NCBI GenBank assembly: GCA_019745555.1
Contig: JAIESX010000007.1
Location: 1 to 64,000 of the forward strand
Reading direction: 5' to 3'
Length of the DNA: 64,000 bases
Source: Burkholderiaceae bacterium
GTDB taxonomy: Bacteria; Pseudomonadota; Gammaproteobacteria; Burkholderiales; Burkholderiaceae_C
Shown here: positions 1 to 7,474 of the stretch, in pieces
Layout: each line of letters starts with the position of its first letter
Position numbering within the stretch: the first letter of the stretch is position 1
Program-made: the position numbers and the translations under genes
The notes under the pieces: generated by a model
Told to the model about the DNA's origin: nothing
The model's input: the letters and a program-made list of their open reading frames with translations, nothing else
Database searches by the model: none

Positions 1-75
1 TAGCCAAATTCTTCAACAAACAGGTGGCTCAATATTGGACGTGCACGGTGGCTCAGTTTGCTTGATGAATCAACA
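1..75. mobile_element. Probable terminal end of an IS21-family-like insertion sequence (partial)
   Basis: The sequence GGTGGCTCA occurs twice as a direct repeat, at 23-31 and 47-55, 24 bp apart. Repeated subterminal sites of this kind and 5'-TG...CA-3' ends are known features of IS21-family elements. Read on the minus strand the putative tip starts TGTTGATTCATC at 75, so the element would end in CA at 74-75. The neighbouring minus-strand ORF stops exactly here: its last codon TGT and its TGA stop fall on the first six bases of the putative element. No transposase is in the window, so the assignment rests on end structure alone. Confidence 0.45.
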
Positions 76-402
76 CAAGATAACGGAGAACGGACGATAT
101 GGCCCCCAACTATCCCGATCTCCGCCCCATTGGTTGTATCGATCACTACCGTCGAAGGCGTATGAAAACGGCGCAACCGAATTAAATTCAATGAGCGTTT
201 TCCTAGATGACCCCGAGAAGAATTCAACGATTGAGAATATGTCACCTTGAACTTTGTACCCGAGTTCTCGAATCCGCTGATACAAGCGATTCCTTAGATC
301 TGTCGGCTGCCATTCGAGATCTAGCCATAGTCCCAGGCGCCCAATGTACCCTGTGACTAGTTCGTCAGGTTGTAAATGCAGAAGCGGTAAAGAGTGATCC
401 AT
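70..402 (-). pseudogene. Truncated ORF resembling the N-terminus of a TniQ-like protein
   Basis: This 110-residue ORF is not confidently recognised. Its start (residues 8-25, including QPDELVTGYIGRLG) and a later segment with SGSSRKTLIEFNSVAPFSYAF resemble the first domain of TniQ/TnsD target-selection proteins, which begin with a proline, a glutamate and a SWL-x-RL-like stretch and then have a T-x-LPF-like motif. The zinc-binding C-terminal part expected of TniQ is missing. The stop codon lies in the putative insertion-sequence end at 70-75, so the gene looks cut by that insertion. Its ATG directly follows the stop of the XRE regulator (TAA then ATG with no gap), so the two were co-transcribed and coupled. 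Confidence 0.4.
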
Positions 403-720
403 TTATCTTTGTCTTAGTGGTCTAAGTGCCCTAATGACGGCCGCAAGTGCAGCGGCATGTTCCCTTGTTCCATCCCAGACTTCCTGAATCGCCTGGTGAA
501 GCTCTTGATCTAGTGGTCCTGGATCCAAAGGCGCATCAACCTTTAGGTGTCTGCACAGGAGTTCAAAGGACGGCGATGGCTTCTTGAACTTTGCCGAAAG
601 TAGTCGGCTCACCTTGGATTGCTCCATACCAAGTGCGTCTGCGACTTCCTGTTGCGAAATGCCTAGTTCCTTCATCCTTGCGCGCGCAAGGGCGGCCCGG
701 TGTTGGACGGCTAATTGCAT
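403..720 (-). CDS. XRE-family helix-turn-helix regulator
   Basis: A 105-residue protein with one lambda-repressor-type HTH in its first half (about residues 12-42, with ISQQEVADALGMEQSKVSRLL), followed by an acidic, alanine-rich helical tail. I chose the ATG at 720; an upstream TTG at 744 would add eight residues but lies inside the repeats that look like the operator. It directly precedes the TniQ-like fragment and shares its AT-richer composition, unlike the rest of the window, which suggests horizontal acquisition. It probably represses its own two-gene operon, by analogy with small XRE regulators; no ligand or partner can be inferred. Confidence 0.7.
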   Translation of the reverse strand: MQLAVQHRAALARARMKELGISQQEVADALGMEQSKVSRLLSAKFKKPSPSFELLCRHLKVDAPLDPGPLDQELHQAIQEVWDGTREHAAALAAVIRALRPLRQR

Positions 721-729
721 GCGGCATAT

Positions 730-755
730 TATGCATTTATGCAATAACTATGCAA
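730..755 (-). promoter_or_regulatory. TATGCA repeat operator and promoter of the XRE operon
   Basis: TATGCA occurs three times, at 730-735, 738-743 and 749-754. On the minus strand a -35-like TTGCAT and a -10-like CATAAT, spaced 16 bp, overlap these repeats. The predicted transcript start falls within a base or two of the ATG at 720, implying an almost leaderless message and autoregulation. Inference from sequence only. Confidence 0.45.
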
Positions 756-902
756 TTCTTTGCGACAGACTTTCACGGAAAATCGCACGCTCGCATCATG
801 GCTTAAAGCTAGGTTCGACGGACTTTACTGTGACGGAACTAGCAACAATTCAGAGGGAAGTTTGTGCAAGATCGAAACGGACTTTTCCGTCACGCGTCAT
901 CC

Positions 903-2192
903 ATGCAAGAACAAGCCCCCGTCCTCATCGCTGGCGGCGGCATCGCCGGCATGGCCATGGCCCTCACGCTGTACCAGATCGGCGTGCCCTGCCGCGTTTT
1001 CGAGACCGTGCCCGATCTGCAGCCCCTGGGTGTGGGCATCAACCTGCAGCCCAATGCGGTGCGCGAGCTCTACGAGCTGGGCATCGGCGCGGACCAGCTC
1101 GACGCCATCGGCATCCAGGCGCGCGAGTGGGCGCTGGTGGGCCGCAACGGCAACGATGTCTATGCCGAGCCGCGTGGCCTGCTGGCCGGCTACAAATGGC
1201 CGCAGTACTCCGTGCACCGCGGCCAGCTGCAGATGCTGCTGCTGCGCGAGGTGCAGCGCCGCCTGGGCCCCGAGGCCGTGCAGACGGGCTGTCGCGTCAC
1301 GGGCTACCGCAACGAGGCGCAGGGTGTTACGGCCTGCATTGAGACGCACCAGGGGCAGCGCCTCGAAGTGCCCGGGCGTCTGCTGATCGCTGCCGACGGT
1401 CTGCATTCGGCCGTGCGCGCGCAGATGCATCCGGACCAGCCGCCCATCCAGTGGGGCGGCGCCATCATGTGGCGTGGCAACACCCCAGGCAAGGCCATCC
1501 GTACCGGCGCCTCCTTCGTGGGCGTGGGCTCGCTGCGGCATCGCGTGGTGCTCTACCCGATCTCGCCGCCCGATCCCGTCACCGGTCTTTCCACCATCAA
1601 CTGGATCGCCGAGATCACGGTCGACAACGCCGGCGGCTGGACCCAGGGCGACTGGAACCGGCGCGTGAAGCTCGAGGACTTCATCCACCACTTCGAAGGC
1701 TGGAACTACGACTGGCTCGATGTGCCGGCCATGCTGCGCGGCGCGTCTGAGGTCTTCGAGTACCCGATGATCGACCGCGACCCCGTGCCCACCTGGGTGG
1801 ATGGCCGCGTGGCGCTGATCGGCGATGCGGCCCATGTGATGTACCCCGTCGGGTCCAGTGGTGCGAGCCAGGGCATCGTCGACACGCGCGTGCTCGGTGC
1901 GGCCATGATCGAGCACGGTGTCACGCCCGCGGCCCTGCAGGCCTACGACCAGAAGCTCTGCAAGGACATCTCGGCCCTGGTGCTGCGCAACCGCGGCTCG
2001 GGCCCCTTCGGTATCCTGGGGCTGGTGGACGAGCGCTGTGGCGGTGTCTTCGACGACATCGACGCGGTGATCCCCAAGGCCGAGCGCGACGAGTTCATGG
2101 CGCGCTACAAGCAGGCTGCCGGCTTTGCCATCGAGTCACTCAATGCTGCGCCGTCCATCATTGCGCCGGGCGCGCGGGTGCGGCCGGCCTGA
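903..2192 (+). CDS. FAD-dependent monooxygenase, PhzS-like
   Basis: A 429-residue class A flavoprotein hydroxylase. The three family motifs are visible: GGGIAG for the FAD ADP moiety near residue 10, a DG motif (AADGLHSAV) near 162, and GDAAHVMYPVGSSGASQ near 306. The phrase PLGVGIN-QPNAVREL and the SVHRGQLQMLLL stretch closely match PhzS, the phenazine 1-monooxygenase, as I recall that family, but no phenazine genes are nearby, so the substrate is unknown; an aromatic acid is likely. Start: the ATG at 903 gives the usual short N-terminus; a GTG at 864 has a better Shine-Dalgarno (GAGGGA) and would add 13 residues. It stands alone, divergent from the mobile island. Confidence 0.8.
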   Translation: MQEQAPVLIAGGGIAGMAMALTLYQIGVPCRVFETVPDLQPLGVGINLQPNAVRELYELGIGADQLDAIGIQAREWALVGRNGNDVYAEPRGLLAGYKWPQYSVHRGQLQMLLLREVQRRLGPEAVQTGCRVTGYRNEAQGVTACIETHQGQRLEVPGRLLIAADGLHSAVRAQMHPDQPPIQWGGAIMWRGNTPGKAIRTGASFVGVGSLRHRVVLYPISPPDPVTGLSTINWIAEITVDNAGGWTQGDWNRRVKLEDFIHHFEGWNYDWLDVPAMLRGASEVFEYPMIDRDPVPTWVDGRVALIGDAAHVMYPVGSSGASQGIVDTRVLGAAMIEHGVTPAALQAYDQKLCKDISALVLRNRGSGPFGILGLVDERCGGVFDDIDAVIPKAERDEFMARYKQAAGFAIESLNAAPSIIAPGARVRPA

Positions 2193-2219
2193 GCATGGGC
2201 AGGGACATCCTCTAGGTGT

Positions 2220-2237
2220 AAGTCCCAGCTAGGACTT
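2220..2237. repeat. Small inverted repeat upstream of an orphan gene
   Basis: AAGTCC (2220-2225) and GGACTT (2232-2237) form a 6-bp inverted repeat with a 6-base spacer. There is no T-tract, so it is not an obvious terminator of the monooxygenase gene. Its position about 70 bases before the next start could make it a protein-binding site for that gene. Confidence 0.3.
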
Positions 2238-2308
2238 CCCCCTGTGGGAACTGCGTAGTCCCGGCCCTAAGATGCGGGCTCGTTGGGTTATCCGGTTTCT
2301 ACTAAAAG

Positions 2309-2656
2309 ATGATGCTGAGCGCTGCGACACGTTTTCTCTCCACCATGCAGGAGATGCTCAATCCCCTGCGCGACCCGGCCTCCCGAGAGGCCACCTACCA
2401 GATCGATGACATACGCCAGGCCATGCTCAGGTGTCTGGACGAGGACTGTCTGGAGCGCTTTCCCCATGTGGAACGCCGCATCCTGATGGCATCCAATGTG
2501 CCCGCGCTCTGGTTCCTGCGCCCCGAACTGCTGATGGCCCTTTCGGCCCGCGCGGGCGAGCAGGCTGCCCATGAGACCATCGACGAGATCTCGGCCATGT
2601 TCGATGGCCTGCTGCCCAAGAGCCTGAATTCCCGGCCCAGCCGCTTGCAGCGCTGA
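2309..2656 (+). CDS. Conserved-looking hypothetical protein, helical
   Basis: A 115-residue soluble protein I do not recognise. It has no signal peptide, membrane segment or cysteine cluster apart from one C near residue 42. It is predicted helical, with an arginine- and leucine-rich middle (FPHVERRILMASNVP) and a long acidic helix. Two consecutive ATGs at 2309 and 2312 could each be the start. It is a single-gene unit, with an inverted repeat upstream and a strong terminator immediately downstream. Codon use matches the chromosome, so it looks native. Confidence 0.6.
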   Translation: MMLSAATRFLSTMQEMLNPLRDPASREATYQIDDIRQAMLRCLDEDCLERFPHVERRILMASNVPALWFLRPELLMALSARAGEQAAHETIDEISAMFDGLLPKSLNSRPSRLQR

Positions 2657-2681
2657 ACGTCGCTGCACAAGCGCTGGCCGA

Positions 2682-2711
2682 AGCCCCTGCCCGCAAGGCA
2701 GGGGCTTTTTC
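2682..2711 (+). terminator. Rho-independent terminator
   Basis: AGCCCCTGCC (2682-2691) pairs perfectly with GGCAGGGGCT (2697-2706) around a 5-base loop and is followed by five further T residues. It ends the orphan 115-residue gene. Confidence 0.9.
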
Positions 2712-2796
2712 ATTTTGAATGTCGGAATCAATGTGTTTGGGCGACAAAGATCTGTTTGTTTAGTGGGTGGGCATGCAAAAAGGCCAAAAATAGGCC

Positions 2797-2823
2797 TAAA
2801 CCACCCCCCTTATCTGCCGTTAA
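2797..2823 (+). promoter_or_regulatory. Sigma-28 (FliA)-type promoter
   Basis: TAAA at 2797-2800 is followed after exactly 15 bases by GCCGTTAA at 2816-2823. The established flagellar sigma-28 consensus is TAAA, 15 bases, GCCGATAA, so this differs at one position. Transcription would start near 2830 and give a leader of about 50 bases before the ATG at 2880. Confidence 0.65.
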
Positions 2824-2879
2824 CAAACGTACGTAACAGGATAAAAGCCTTCCGCTTGCTGGCGGGGCCCAAGCCCATC

Positions 2880-3392
2880 ATGCAACTACCTAACATCGAC
2901 CGCATCGCCCCCCGGCCAGCCGGCACGGAGGTAGTTGCGCCCGCCGCCGTCCGGGTGATCCCGGTGGCGCCGGTGAACCCGCCGACGCCTGCGCCGCAAA
3001 CGGCGGGTGTGGTGAATGACATCAACCCTGTGGTGCAGGCCCAGGCCCAGGAGGCCGCGGCCAAGGCCGATCCCTCGCGGGGCAGCCAGCCGGGCGAACA
3101 GGACTGGACCCAGCGCCAGGAGGCGGCGCCCAAGCAGGAGGAGCCGCCCAAGGAGCCGCTGTCCAAGCTGCTCATGGAACACATGACGGCGGTCTGGAGT
3201 GCGAGTGCGCGCGTGGTGGAGGTCTGGCTGCAGAACAACGCGGCGCAGAACCCCGCGGTCAGCCAGCAGGTGCAGGCACAGAGCCAGGCCATCAACCGCC
3301 AGGTCGATCCCATGGCCAGTCCCGGCGTGGTGGCCAAGGAAGTGCTGACCTACTCACCCACGCAGATCCGCAAGACCGAGAAGCCGGAGTAA
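2880..3392 (+). CDS. Proline/alanine/glutamine-rich hypothetical protein under a FliA-type promoter
   Basis: A 170-residue protein with no recognised domain. Residues 1-100 are low complexity, rich in Pro, Ala, Val and Gln (repeated [19 protein letters not shown]). A more ordered helix ([22 protein letters not shown]) follows, then another Gln-rich stretch. There is no signal peptide. The ATG at 2880 is chosen because upstream in-frame sequence contains the promoter. Because the promoter matches the late flagellar consensus, I infer expression with motility or chemotaxis genes; no flagellar gene is in the window. The function is unknown. Confidence 0.6.
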   Translation: MQLPNIDRIAPRPAGTEVVAPAAVRVIPVAPVNPPTPAPQTAGVVNDINPVVQAQAQEAAAKADPSRGSQPGEQDWTQRQEAAPKQEEPPKEPLSKLLMEHMTAVWSASARVVEVWLQNNAAQNPAVSQQVQAQSQAINRQVDPMASPGVVAKEVLTYSPTQIRKTEKPE

Positions 3393-3399
3393 GTGTGCC

Positions 3400-3420
3400 G
3401 GCCCCGGGATAATCGGGGCC
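3400..3420 (+). promoter_or_regulatory. Hairpin with embedded -10 box abutting the queC start
   Basis: GGCCCCG (3400-3406) and CGGGGCC (3414-3420) are perfect inverted repeats around GGATAAT, which contains a good -10 hexamer GATAAT. The second arm touches the ATG at 3421 and there is no Shine-Dalgarno. Transcription from this -10 would begin at or next to the ATG, i.e. a leaderless mRNA. Confidence 0.4.
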
Positions 3421-4128
3421 ATGCACCACAAGACCGCCCTCGTCCTGTTCTCCGGCGGGCAGGATTCCACCACCTGCCTGGCCCACGCGCTCCAAGCCTA
3501 CGAGCGCGTCGAAACCATCGCCTTCGATTACCGCCAGCGCCACCACGTGGAGCTGGAAGCGCGCCTCAAGGTGCTGGACGAGATCCGTCGCCAGTTCCCG
3601 CAGTGGGCGCCCAGGCTGGGGCAGGACCATGTGCTGGACCTGGCCGTGTTGGGCGCGGTGAGCGAGACCTCGCTCACGCGCGACATGAGTTTCAAGATGG
3701 AGGCCAGCGGCCTGCCCAACACCTTCGTGCCAGGCCGCAACCTGCTCTTCATGACCCTGGCTGCGGCCGTGGCCTACCGGCGCGACCTGCAGGTGATCGT
3801 GACGGGCGTGTGCGAGACCGATTTCTCGGGCTACCCCGATTGCCGCGACGACACCATGAAGGCCATGCAGCTCGCGTTGTCGCTGGGCATGGACAAGCGC
3901 TTCCTGATCGAGACCCCGCTGATGTGGATCGACAAGGCCGAGACCTGGCGGATGGCCGAGCGTCTGGGCGGCCCGGCCCTGGTGAACCTGATCGTCGAGC
4001 ACACCCACACCTGCTACCTGGGCGACCGCGCCCATCGCCACGCCTGGGGTTATGGCTGCGGCAGCTGTCCGGCCTGCGAGCTGCGCGCGCGCGGCTGGGA
4101 GCGCTACCGCGCAGGCTCTCAGGCCTGA
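3421..4128 (+). CDS. queC: 7-cyano-7-deazaguanine synthase QueC
   Basis: A 235-residue ATP-dependent enzyme that converts 7-carboxy-7-deazaguanine and ammonia to preQ0, the precursor of queuosine in tRNA. The PP-loop motif SGGQDST is at residues 11-17. The zinc-binding cysteines are at the C-terminus: C near 198 in HTCYLG and the CGSCPAC cluster near 213-219. Length and architecture are complete for the family. No other queuosine gene is adjacent. Its last ten bases overlap the convergent ABC transporter gene. The start has no ribosome-binding site and sits directly after a hairpin that carries a -10 box. Confidence 0.95.
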   Translation: MHHKTALVLFSGGQDSTTCLAHALQAYERVETIAFDYRQRHHVELEARLKVLDEIRRQFPQWAPRLGQDHVLDLAVLGAVSETSLTRDMSFKMEASGLPNTFVPGRNLLFMTLAAAVAYRRDLQVIVTGVCETDFSGYPDCRDDTMKAMQLALSLGMDKRFLIETPLMWIDKAETWRMAERLGGPALVNLIVEHTHTCYLGDRAHRHAWGYGCGSCPACELRARGWERYRAGSQA

Positions 4129-5879
4129 CGCAGCCGGAACATCGCCACGGTCTCGTCGCTGCGCTTTTCCAGCGTCCAGCGCAGGCTGTGGAAGGTGGCT
4201 ACGGTCTGCCGGTGTGCTATTGAAACAATAGCGCCATTGCTGGCTTTCACCATGGCCATCAGCTTGCTGTAGAGCGTCTTCTCGGCTTCTTCGTCGAGCG
4301 CGCTCGTGGCCTCGTCGGCAAAGATCCAGGTCGGTTTCTTGAGAAAGACGCGCGCCAGTGCCAGGCGCTGCTGCTCACCTCCTGAGAGCTTCTGGCTCCA
4401 GGCATCGGTCACGTCGAGCTGGTCCACGAGCTGCGGCAGCAGGGCATCGCGCAGCGCCTGCTTCAAGGTCTCGTCGTCGTATTTCGTGGCCGGCTCGGGG
4501 TAGGCCAGCGCGTCGCGCAGCGGCGCGTTGGGGAAGTAGGGGCGCTGCGGAATGAACATGCTGGACGCCGGCAGGGCCACGCGGCCCGAAGCCAGGGGCC
4601 AGATGCCGGCGAGCGCCCGGAACAGCGTGGACTTGCCGCTGCCCGAGGGGCCACTGAGCAGGATGCTGTCCCCGGGCTGTACCTGCAGGGCGGTGTGCGC
4701 CAGCAGGCGGCTGCCCGTGGGCAGGTCCAGGTTCAGTTCGCTCGCCTGCAGGCCAGCGGTGGTGGCATCGTGCTGCAGCGGCGTGCTCTGCTGCGCCTTG
4801 CGGATGGCGGACTCGAAATGTGTGAGGCGGTCGGTGGTGGCGCGCCAGGCGGCCAGCGCGTCGTAGTTGTCGATGAACCAGGAGAGGGAGTCCTGCACGC
4901 GGTTGAAGGCCGAGGCGATCTGCATCATCGTGCCAAGCTGGATGGCGCCGCTGAAGAAGCGTGGCGCGGCGACGATGAAGGGGAACACCGTCGAGGCCTG
5001 GCTGAACGACGCGGTGAACATGGTCAGGCGCTTCTGCGCATCGATGAGCTTGACATAGTTGCTCAGCACATGGCCAAAGCGCAGGTTGAGCTGCTGGTAC
5101 TCCACCCTCTCGCCGCGATCCAGTGCGATGGCCTCGCTGTACTCGCGCACGCGGATCAGGTTGTGGCGGAAGTCGGCCTCGCGGCGTTGCTGCTCGTAGT
5201 TCAGCGGGATCAGGCGCCGGCCGACATAGTGCGTGAGCACGGTGCCGATGGCGCAGTAGAGGATGGCCACCCAGAGCATGAAGCCGGGGATGGCAAATTC
5301 CTCGCCGCTCCAGGTGAAGGTGAATTCGCCGCTGAGCGTCCAGAGGATGCCGACGAAGCTCGCCAGCGTCACGAGCGCATTGAGCAGGCCCATGCTCAGG
5401 CCGACCGTGGCTGTGGTGAAGAGTTTGAGGTCTTCCTGCATGCGCTGATCCGGGTTGTCGGGCGACTGGTCCGGTCCGGGCGCGGCGTAGCGTGTGAGCT
5501 CCAGGTGGTAATAGACCTGATGGTCGAGCCAGCGCTGCAGGTAGTGGCGTGTCATCCAGGCGCGCCAGCGCATTTCCAGGTGCTGGGTCAGGTAGAAGCG
5601 GTAGACCGCAATGATGATGTAGATGAAGGCCAGCACCGTGTAACGGATCAGCTGGTCGATGAAGACCGGGTAGTTCTTCTCCTGCAGTGCGTCGTAGAAG
5701 AAGCGGTTCCATTCATTGAACAGCACCAGGGTGTAGACGAAGGCCAGGTTGAGCGCGACGATGGAGGCCAGCAGGAGGCGTGCCTTCCACTTCTCTTCCG
5801 ACTGGAAGTAGGGCAGGGCGAGCGCCCAGGCGCGCCCGAGAAAGGCCTTGAACTCGGCCGCTTTGCGGAGCAGGGACAT
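4119..5879 (-). CDS. ABC transporter, fused permease/ATPase, SbmA/BacA-like type
   Basis: A 586-residue half-transporter with an N-terminal membrane domain (about six helices in residues 35-330, of the ABC_membrane_2 type with [14 protein letters not shown]) and a C-terminal ATPase. Walker [10 protein letters not shown] is near 406, the signature [13 protein letters not shown] near 496, and Walker B with [12 protein letters not shown] near 520. Family members export or import peptides, cobalamin or antibiotics (YddA, BacA, SbmA groups); the substrate here is unknown. It is the last gene of a three-gene minus-strand operon (thioredoxin-like, 5'-nucleotidase, ABC), with a 29-base gap to the preceding gene, and its end overlaps queC convergently. 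Confidence 0.88.
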   Translation of the reverse strand: MSLLRKAAEFKAFLGRAWALALPYFQSEEKWKARLLLASIVALNLAFVYTLVLFNEWNRFFYDALQEKNYPVFIDQLIRYTVLAFIYIIIAVYRFYLTQHLEMRWRAWMTRHYLQRWLDHQVYYHLELTRYAAPGPDQSPDNPDQRMQEDLKLFTTATVGLSMGLLNALVTLASFVGILWTLSGEFTFTWSGEEFAIPGFMLWVAILYCAIGTVLTHYVGRRLIPLNYEQQRREADFRHNLIRVREYSEAIALDRGERVEYQQLNLRFGHVLSNYVKLIDAQKRLTMFTASFSQASTVFPFIVAAPRFFSGAIQLGTMMQIASAFNRVQDSLSWFIDNYDALAAWRATTDRLTHFESAIRKAQQSTPLQHDATTAGLQASELNLDLPTGSRLLAHTALQVQPGDSILLSGPSGSGKSTLFRALAGIWPLASGRVALPASSMFIPQRPYFPNAPLRDALAYPEPATKYDDETLKQALRDALLPQLVDQLDVTDAWSQKLSGGEQQRLALARVFLKKPTWIFADEATSALDEEAEKTLYSKLMAMVKASNGAIVSIAHRQTVATFHSLRWTLEKRSDETVAMFRLRQA

Positions 5880-5908
5880 GGGGAAGGTCTCCCGGAGAGA
5901 GGTCTGGA

Positions 5909-6817
5909 TCAGGGATTGGCGACGCCGCTGGCCACGTGCCCTGCAGGCACGTGCTGTGCGGCAGATTCGATGTGGCCGGTCTGGTCATCGAAAAAGAAGT
6001 CGGGTTCGAATTCGCGCAGGAATTCGCCCTTGGGCAGGCCGCCGAGGAACATGGCCTCGTCGACCTCGATGTTCCAGTCCATCAGCGTGCGGATGGCGCG
6101 CTCGTGTGCCGGCGCGCTGCGCGCCGTGACCAGCGCGGTGCGGATGCGCATGCTGGGCGTGCCTTCCTGCTGCAGGCGGTGCAGGGCGGCCAGCAGGGGC
6201 TTGAAGGGGCCGTCAGGCAGGGGCTGGTGGGCCTTGTCGCGTTCGTGCTGCTGGAAGGCCGGCAGGCCCGAGGCCTGGAACACACGCTCGGCCTCGTCGC
6301 CGAAGAGCACGGCATCACCGTCGAAGGCGATGCGCACCTCGTTGGGATGGTTGTCCTGGGCGCGCGCCGAATGCGTGGCCACGGTGGCCGCCGGGAAGCC
6401 CTGGGCCAGGGCAGCGCGCACGTCCTCCGGGTTGGCCGAGAGGAAGAGGTTGGCGTGCAGCGGCTTGAGGTAGCGCCAGGGCGACTGCCCGCGCGTGAAG
6501 CTGCCGCGTTCGATCGGCAGGCCGTAGTGCTGGGCCGAGCGGAACACACGCATGCCCGAGACCGGGTCGTTGCGCGAGAGGATGACCACCTCGACCCGCT
6601 GCGCCTTGTCGTCGTTGAAGGCCAGCAGCTTCTTCACCATGGAGAAGGCCACGCCCGGCTTGGCCGGCACGTCGAGCTTCTCCAGTTGCAGCTTCATGTA
6701 GGCCCGGTCCTTGTGCGGGCCGCGGCCATGCTCGAAGACCTGGTTTTCTTCCTCGAAGTCGAACAGGGCCCGCGAGGAGATCGCGACGACCAGCTTGCCG
6801 TCCAGTGTTGCGCCCAT
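5909..6817 (-). CDS. 5'-nucleotidase of the cytosolic NT5C1-like family
   Basis: A 302-residue protein matching the 5-nucleotidase family that includes animal cytosolic 5'-nucleotidase I. These enzymes dephosphorylate nucleoside monophosphates using a HAD-like fold. The start region (LVVAISSRALFDFEEEN), the central VVILSRNDPVSGMRVF and IAFDGDAVLFGDEAE, and the late FFFDDQTGHI are the recognisable blocks; the last two carry the acidic residues expected to hold magnesium. It is the middle gene of a three-gene operon, 32 bases after the thioredoxin-like gene. There is no export signal, so it should act in the cytoplasm. The physiological substrate cannot be read from sequence. Confidence 0.85.
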   Translation of the reverse strand: MGATLDGKLVVAISSRALFDFEEENQVFEHGRGPHKDRAYMKLQLEKLDVPAKPGVAFSMVKKLLAFNDDKAQRVEVVILSRNDPVSGMRVFRSAQHYGLPIERGSFTRGQSPWRYLKPLHANLFLSANPEDVRAALAQGFPAATVATHSARAQDNHPNEVRIAFDGDAVLFGDEAERVFQASGLPAFQQHERDKAHQPLPDGPFKPLLAALHRLQQEGTPSMRIRTALVTARSAPAHERAIRTLMDWNIEVDEAMFLGGLPKGEFLREFEPDFFFDDQTGHIESAAQHVPAGHVASGVANP

Positions 6818-6849
6818 GGGTCTTTCTGATGCTTGTGCGGTTGCGAGGC

Positions 6850-7407
6850 TCAGGCGGCCCAGCGGCCCAGCAGCTCCACGTCCTCGGGGAAGAGCTGGCC
6901 CTTCTCGGCCTGCAGCACACGGCCGTCACGCCCGCGTACCACGGTGATGGGCAGGCCCTTGGGCTTGGGCAGCGCGCGGTGGATCTGCGGCGTGACGAAG
7001 CCCGCCGGGAAGGAGTAGCCCTTCTTCTGCAGATAGGCCTGCGCATCCTCGGGCTTGCGGTCGATGGAGAGCGTGAGGAACTGCAGGCCCTGCGGCTTGC
7101 GGCGCTCGGCGTCCCAGAGCTTCTGCATCTCGGGGCTTTGCAGGGCACAGAAGGGGCAGGTGCTGGCCCACCAGTAGATGACGAGCACGCGGCCTTCGGC
7201 CTGGGCGGGGCGGAACAGGGTACCGTCAAGCAGCGGTACCTCGGGCAGGGCCAGCGGGGTGCCCGCGGTGGGCAGGGGGCCGGCCTGGCGTTCGACCGTC
7301 GCCGAAGAGGGCGCGGGTGCCAGGTTCAGGGTCTGGCCCCAGGCTGGGGACCAGCCGCCGCCGAGCAGGGCGGCACCGGCGAGCAAGGTTCTGCGGTGCG
7401 GATTCAT
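6850..7407 (-). CDS. TlpA/ResA-like thioredoxin-fold protein, exported
   Basis: A 185-residue protein with an N-terminal export signal (residues 1-24, arginine pair then GAALLGGG and a cleavable AWG) and a thioredoxin fold. The redox motif CPFC is at residues 84-87 in WWASTCPFC, typical of TlpA-type periplasmic thiol:disulfide proteins that reduce cytochrome c apoproteins or other exported thiols. The cis-proline region is GLPITVV. It is the first gene of the minus-strand operon with the nucleotidase and the ABC transporter. A SoxW-like role for the distant sox cluster is possible but unsupported. Confidence 0.85.
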   Translation of the reverse strand: MNPHRRTLLAGAALLGGGWSPAWGQTLNLAPAPSSATVERQAGPLPTAGTPLALPEVPLLDGTLFRPAQAEGRVLVIYWWASTCPFCALQSPEMQKLWDAERRKPQGLQFLTLSIDRKPEDAQAYLQKKGYSFPAGFVTPQIHRALPKPKGLPITVVRGRDGRVLQAEKGQLFPEDVELLGRWAA

Positions 7408-7474
7408 GCGGGCATATTAGCGCCAGCCCGGGGCGGTGATATCAGGGCCGCCCCTAGCCGGTTGCCGGGGCGCA

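Noticed and set aside
584..1386. Long plus-strand frames overlapping the start of the flavin monooxygenase
   Set aside because: They are out of frame with the well-matched hydroxylase, Arg/Ala-rich as expected from GC-rich shadow frames, and lack family matches.
897..1916. A 339-codon minus-strand frame opposite the monooxygenase
   Set aside because: Composition rich in His, Gly and Arg with no motif; it is the antisense shadow of a strongly recognised gene.
2220..2250. Terminator after the PhzS-like gene
   Set aside because: The inverted repeat lacks a T-tract and lies beside a promoter region, so termination is not supported.
2715..2879. N-terminal extension of the Pro-rich protein from 2715
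   Set aside because: The extension would cover the sigma-28-type promoter and has no coding character; the ATG at 2880 is preferred.
3393..4223. A plus-strand frame overlapping queC
   Set aside because: Frame-shifted shadow of queC; the QueC motifs are in the other frame.
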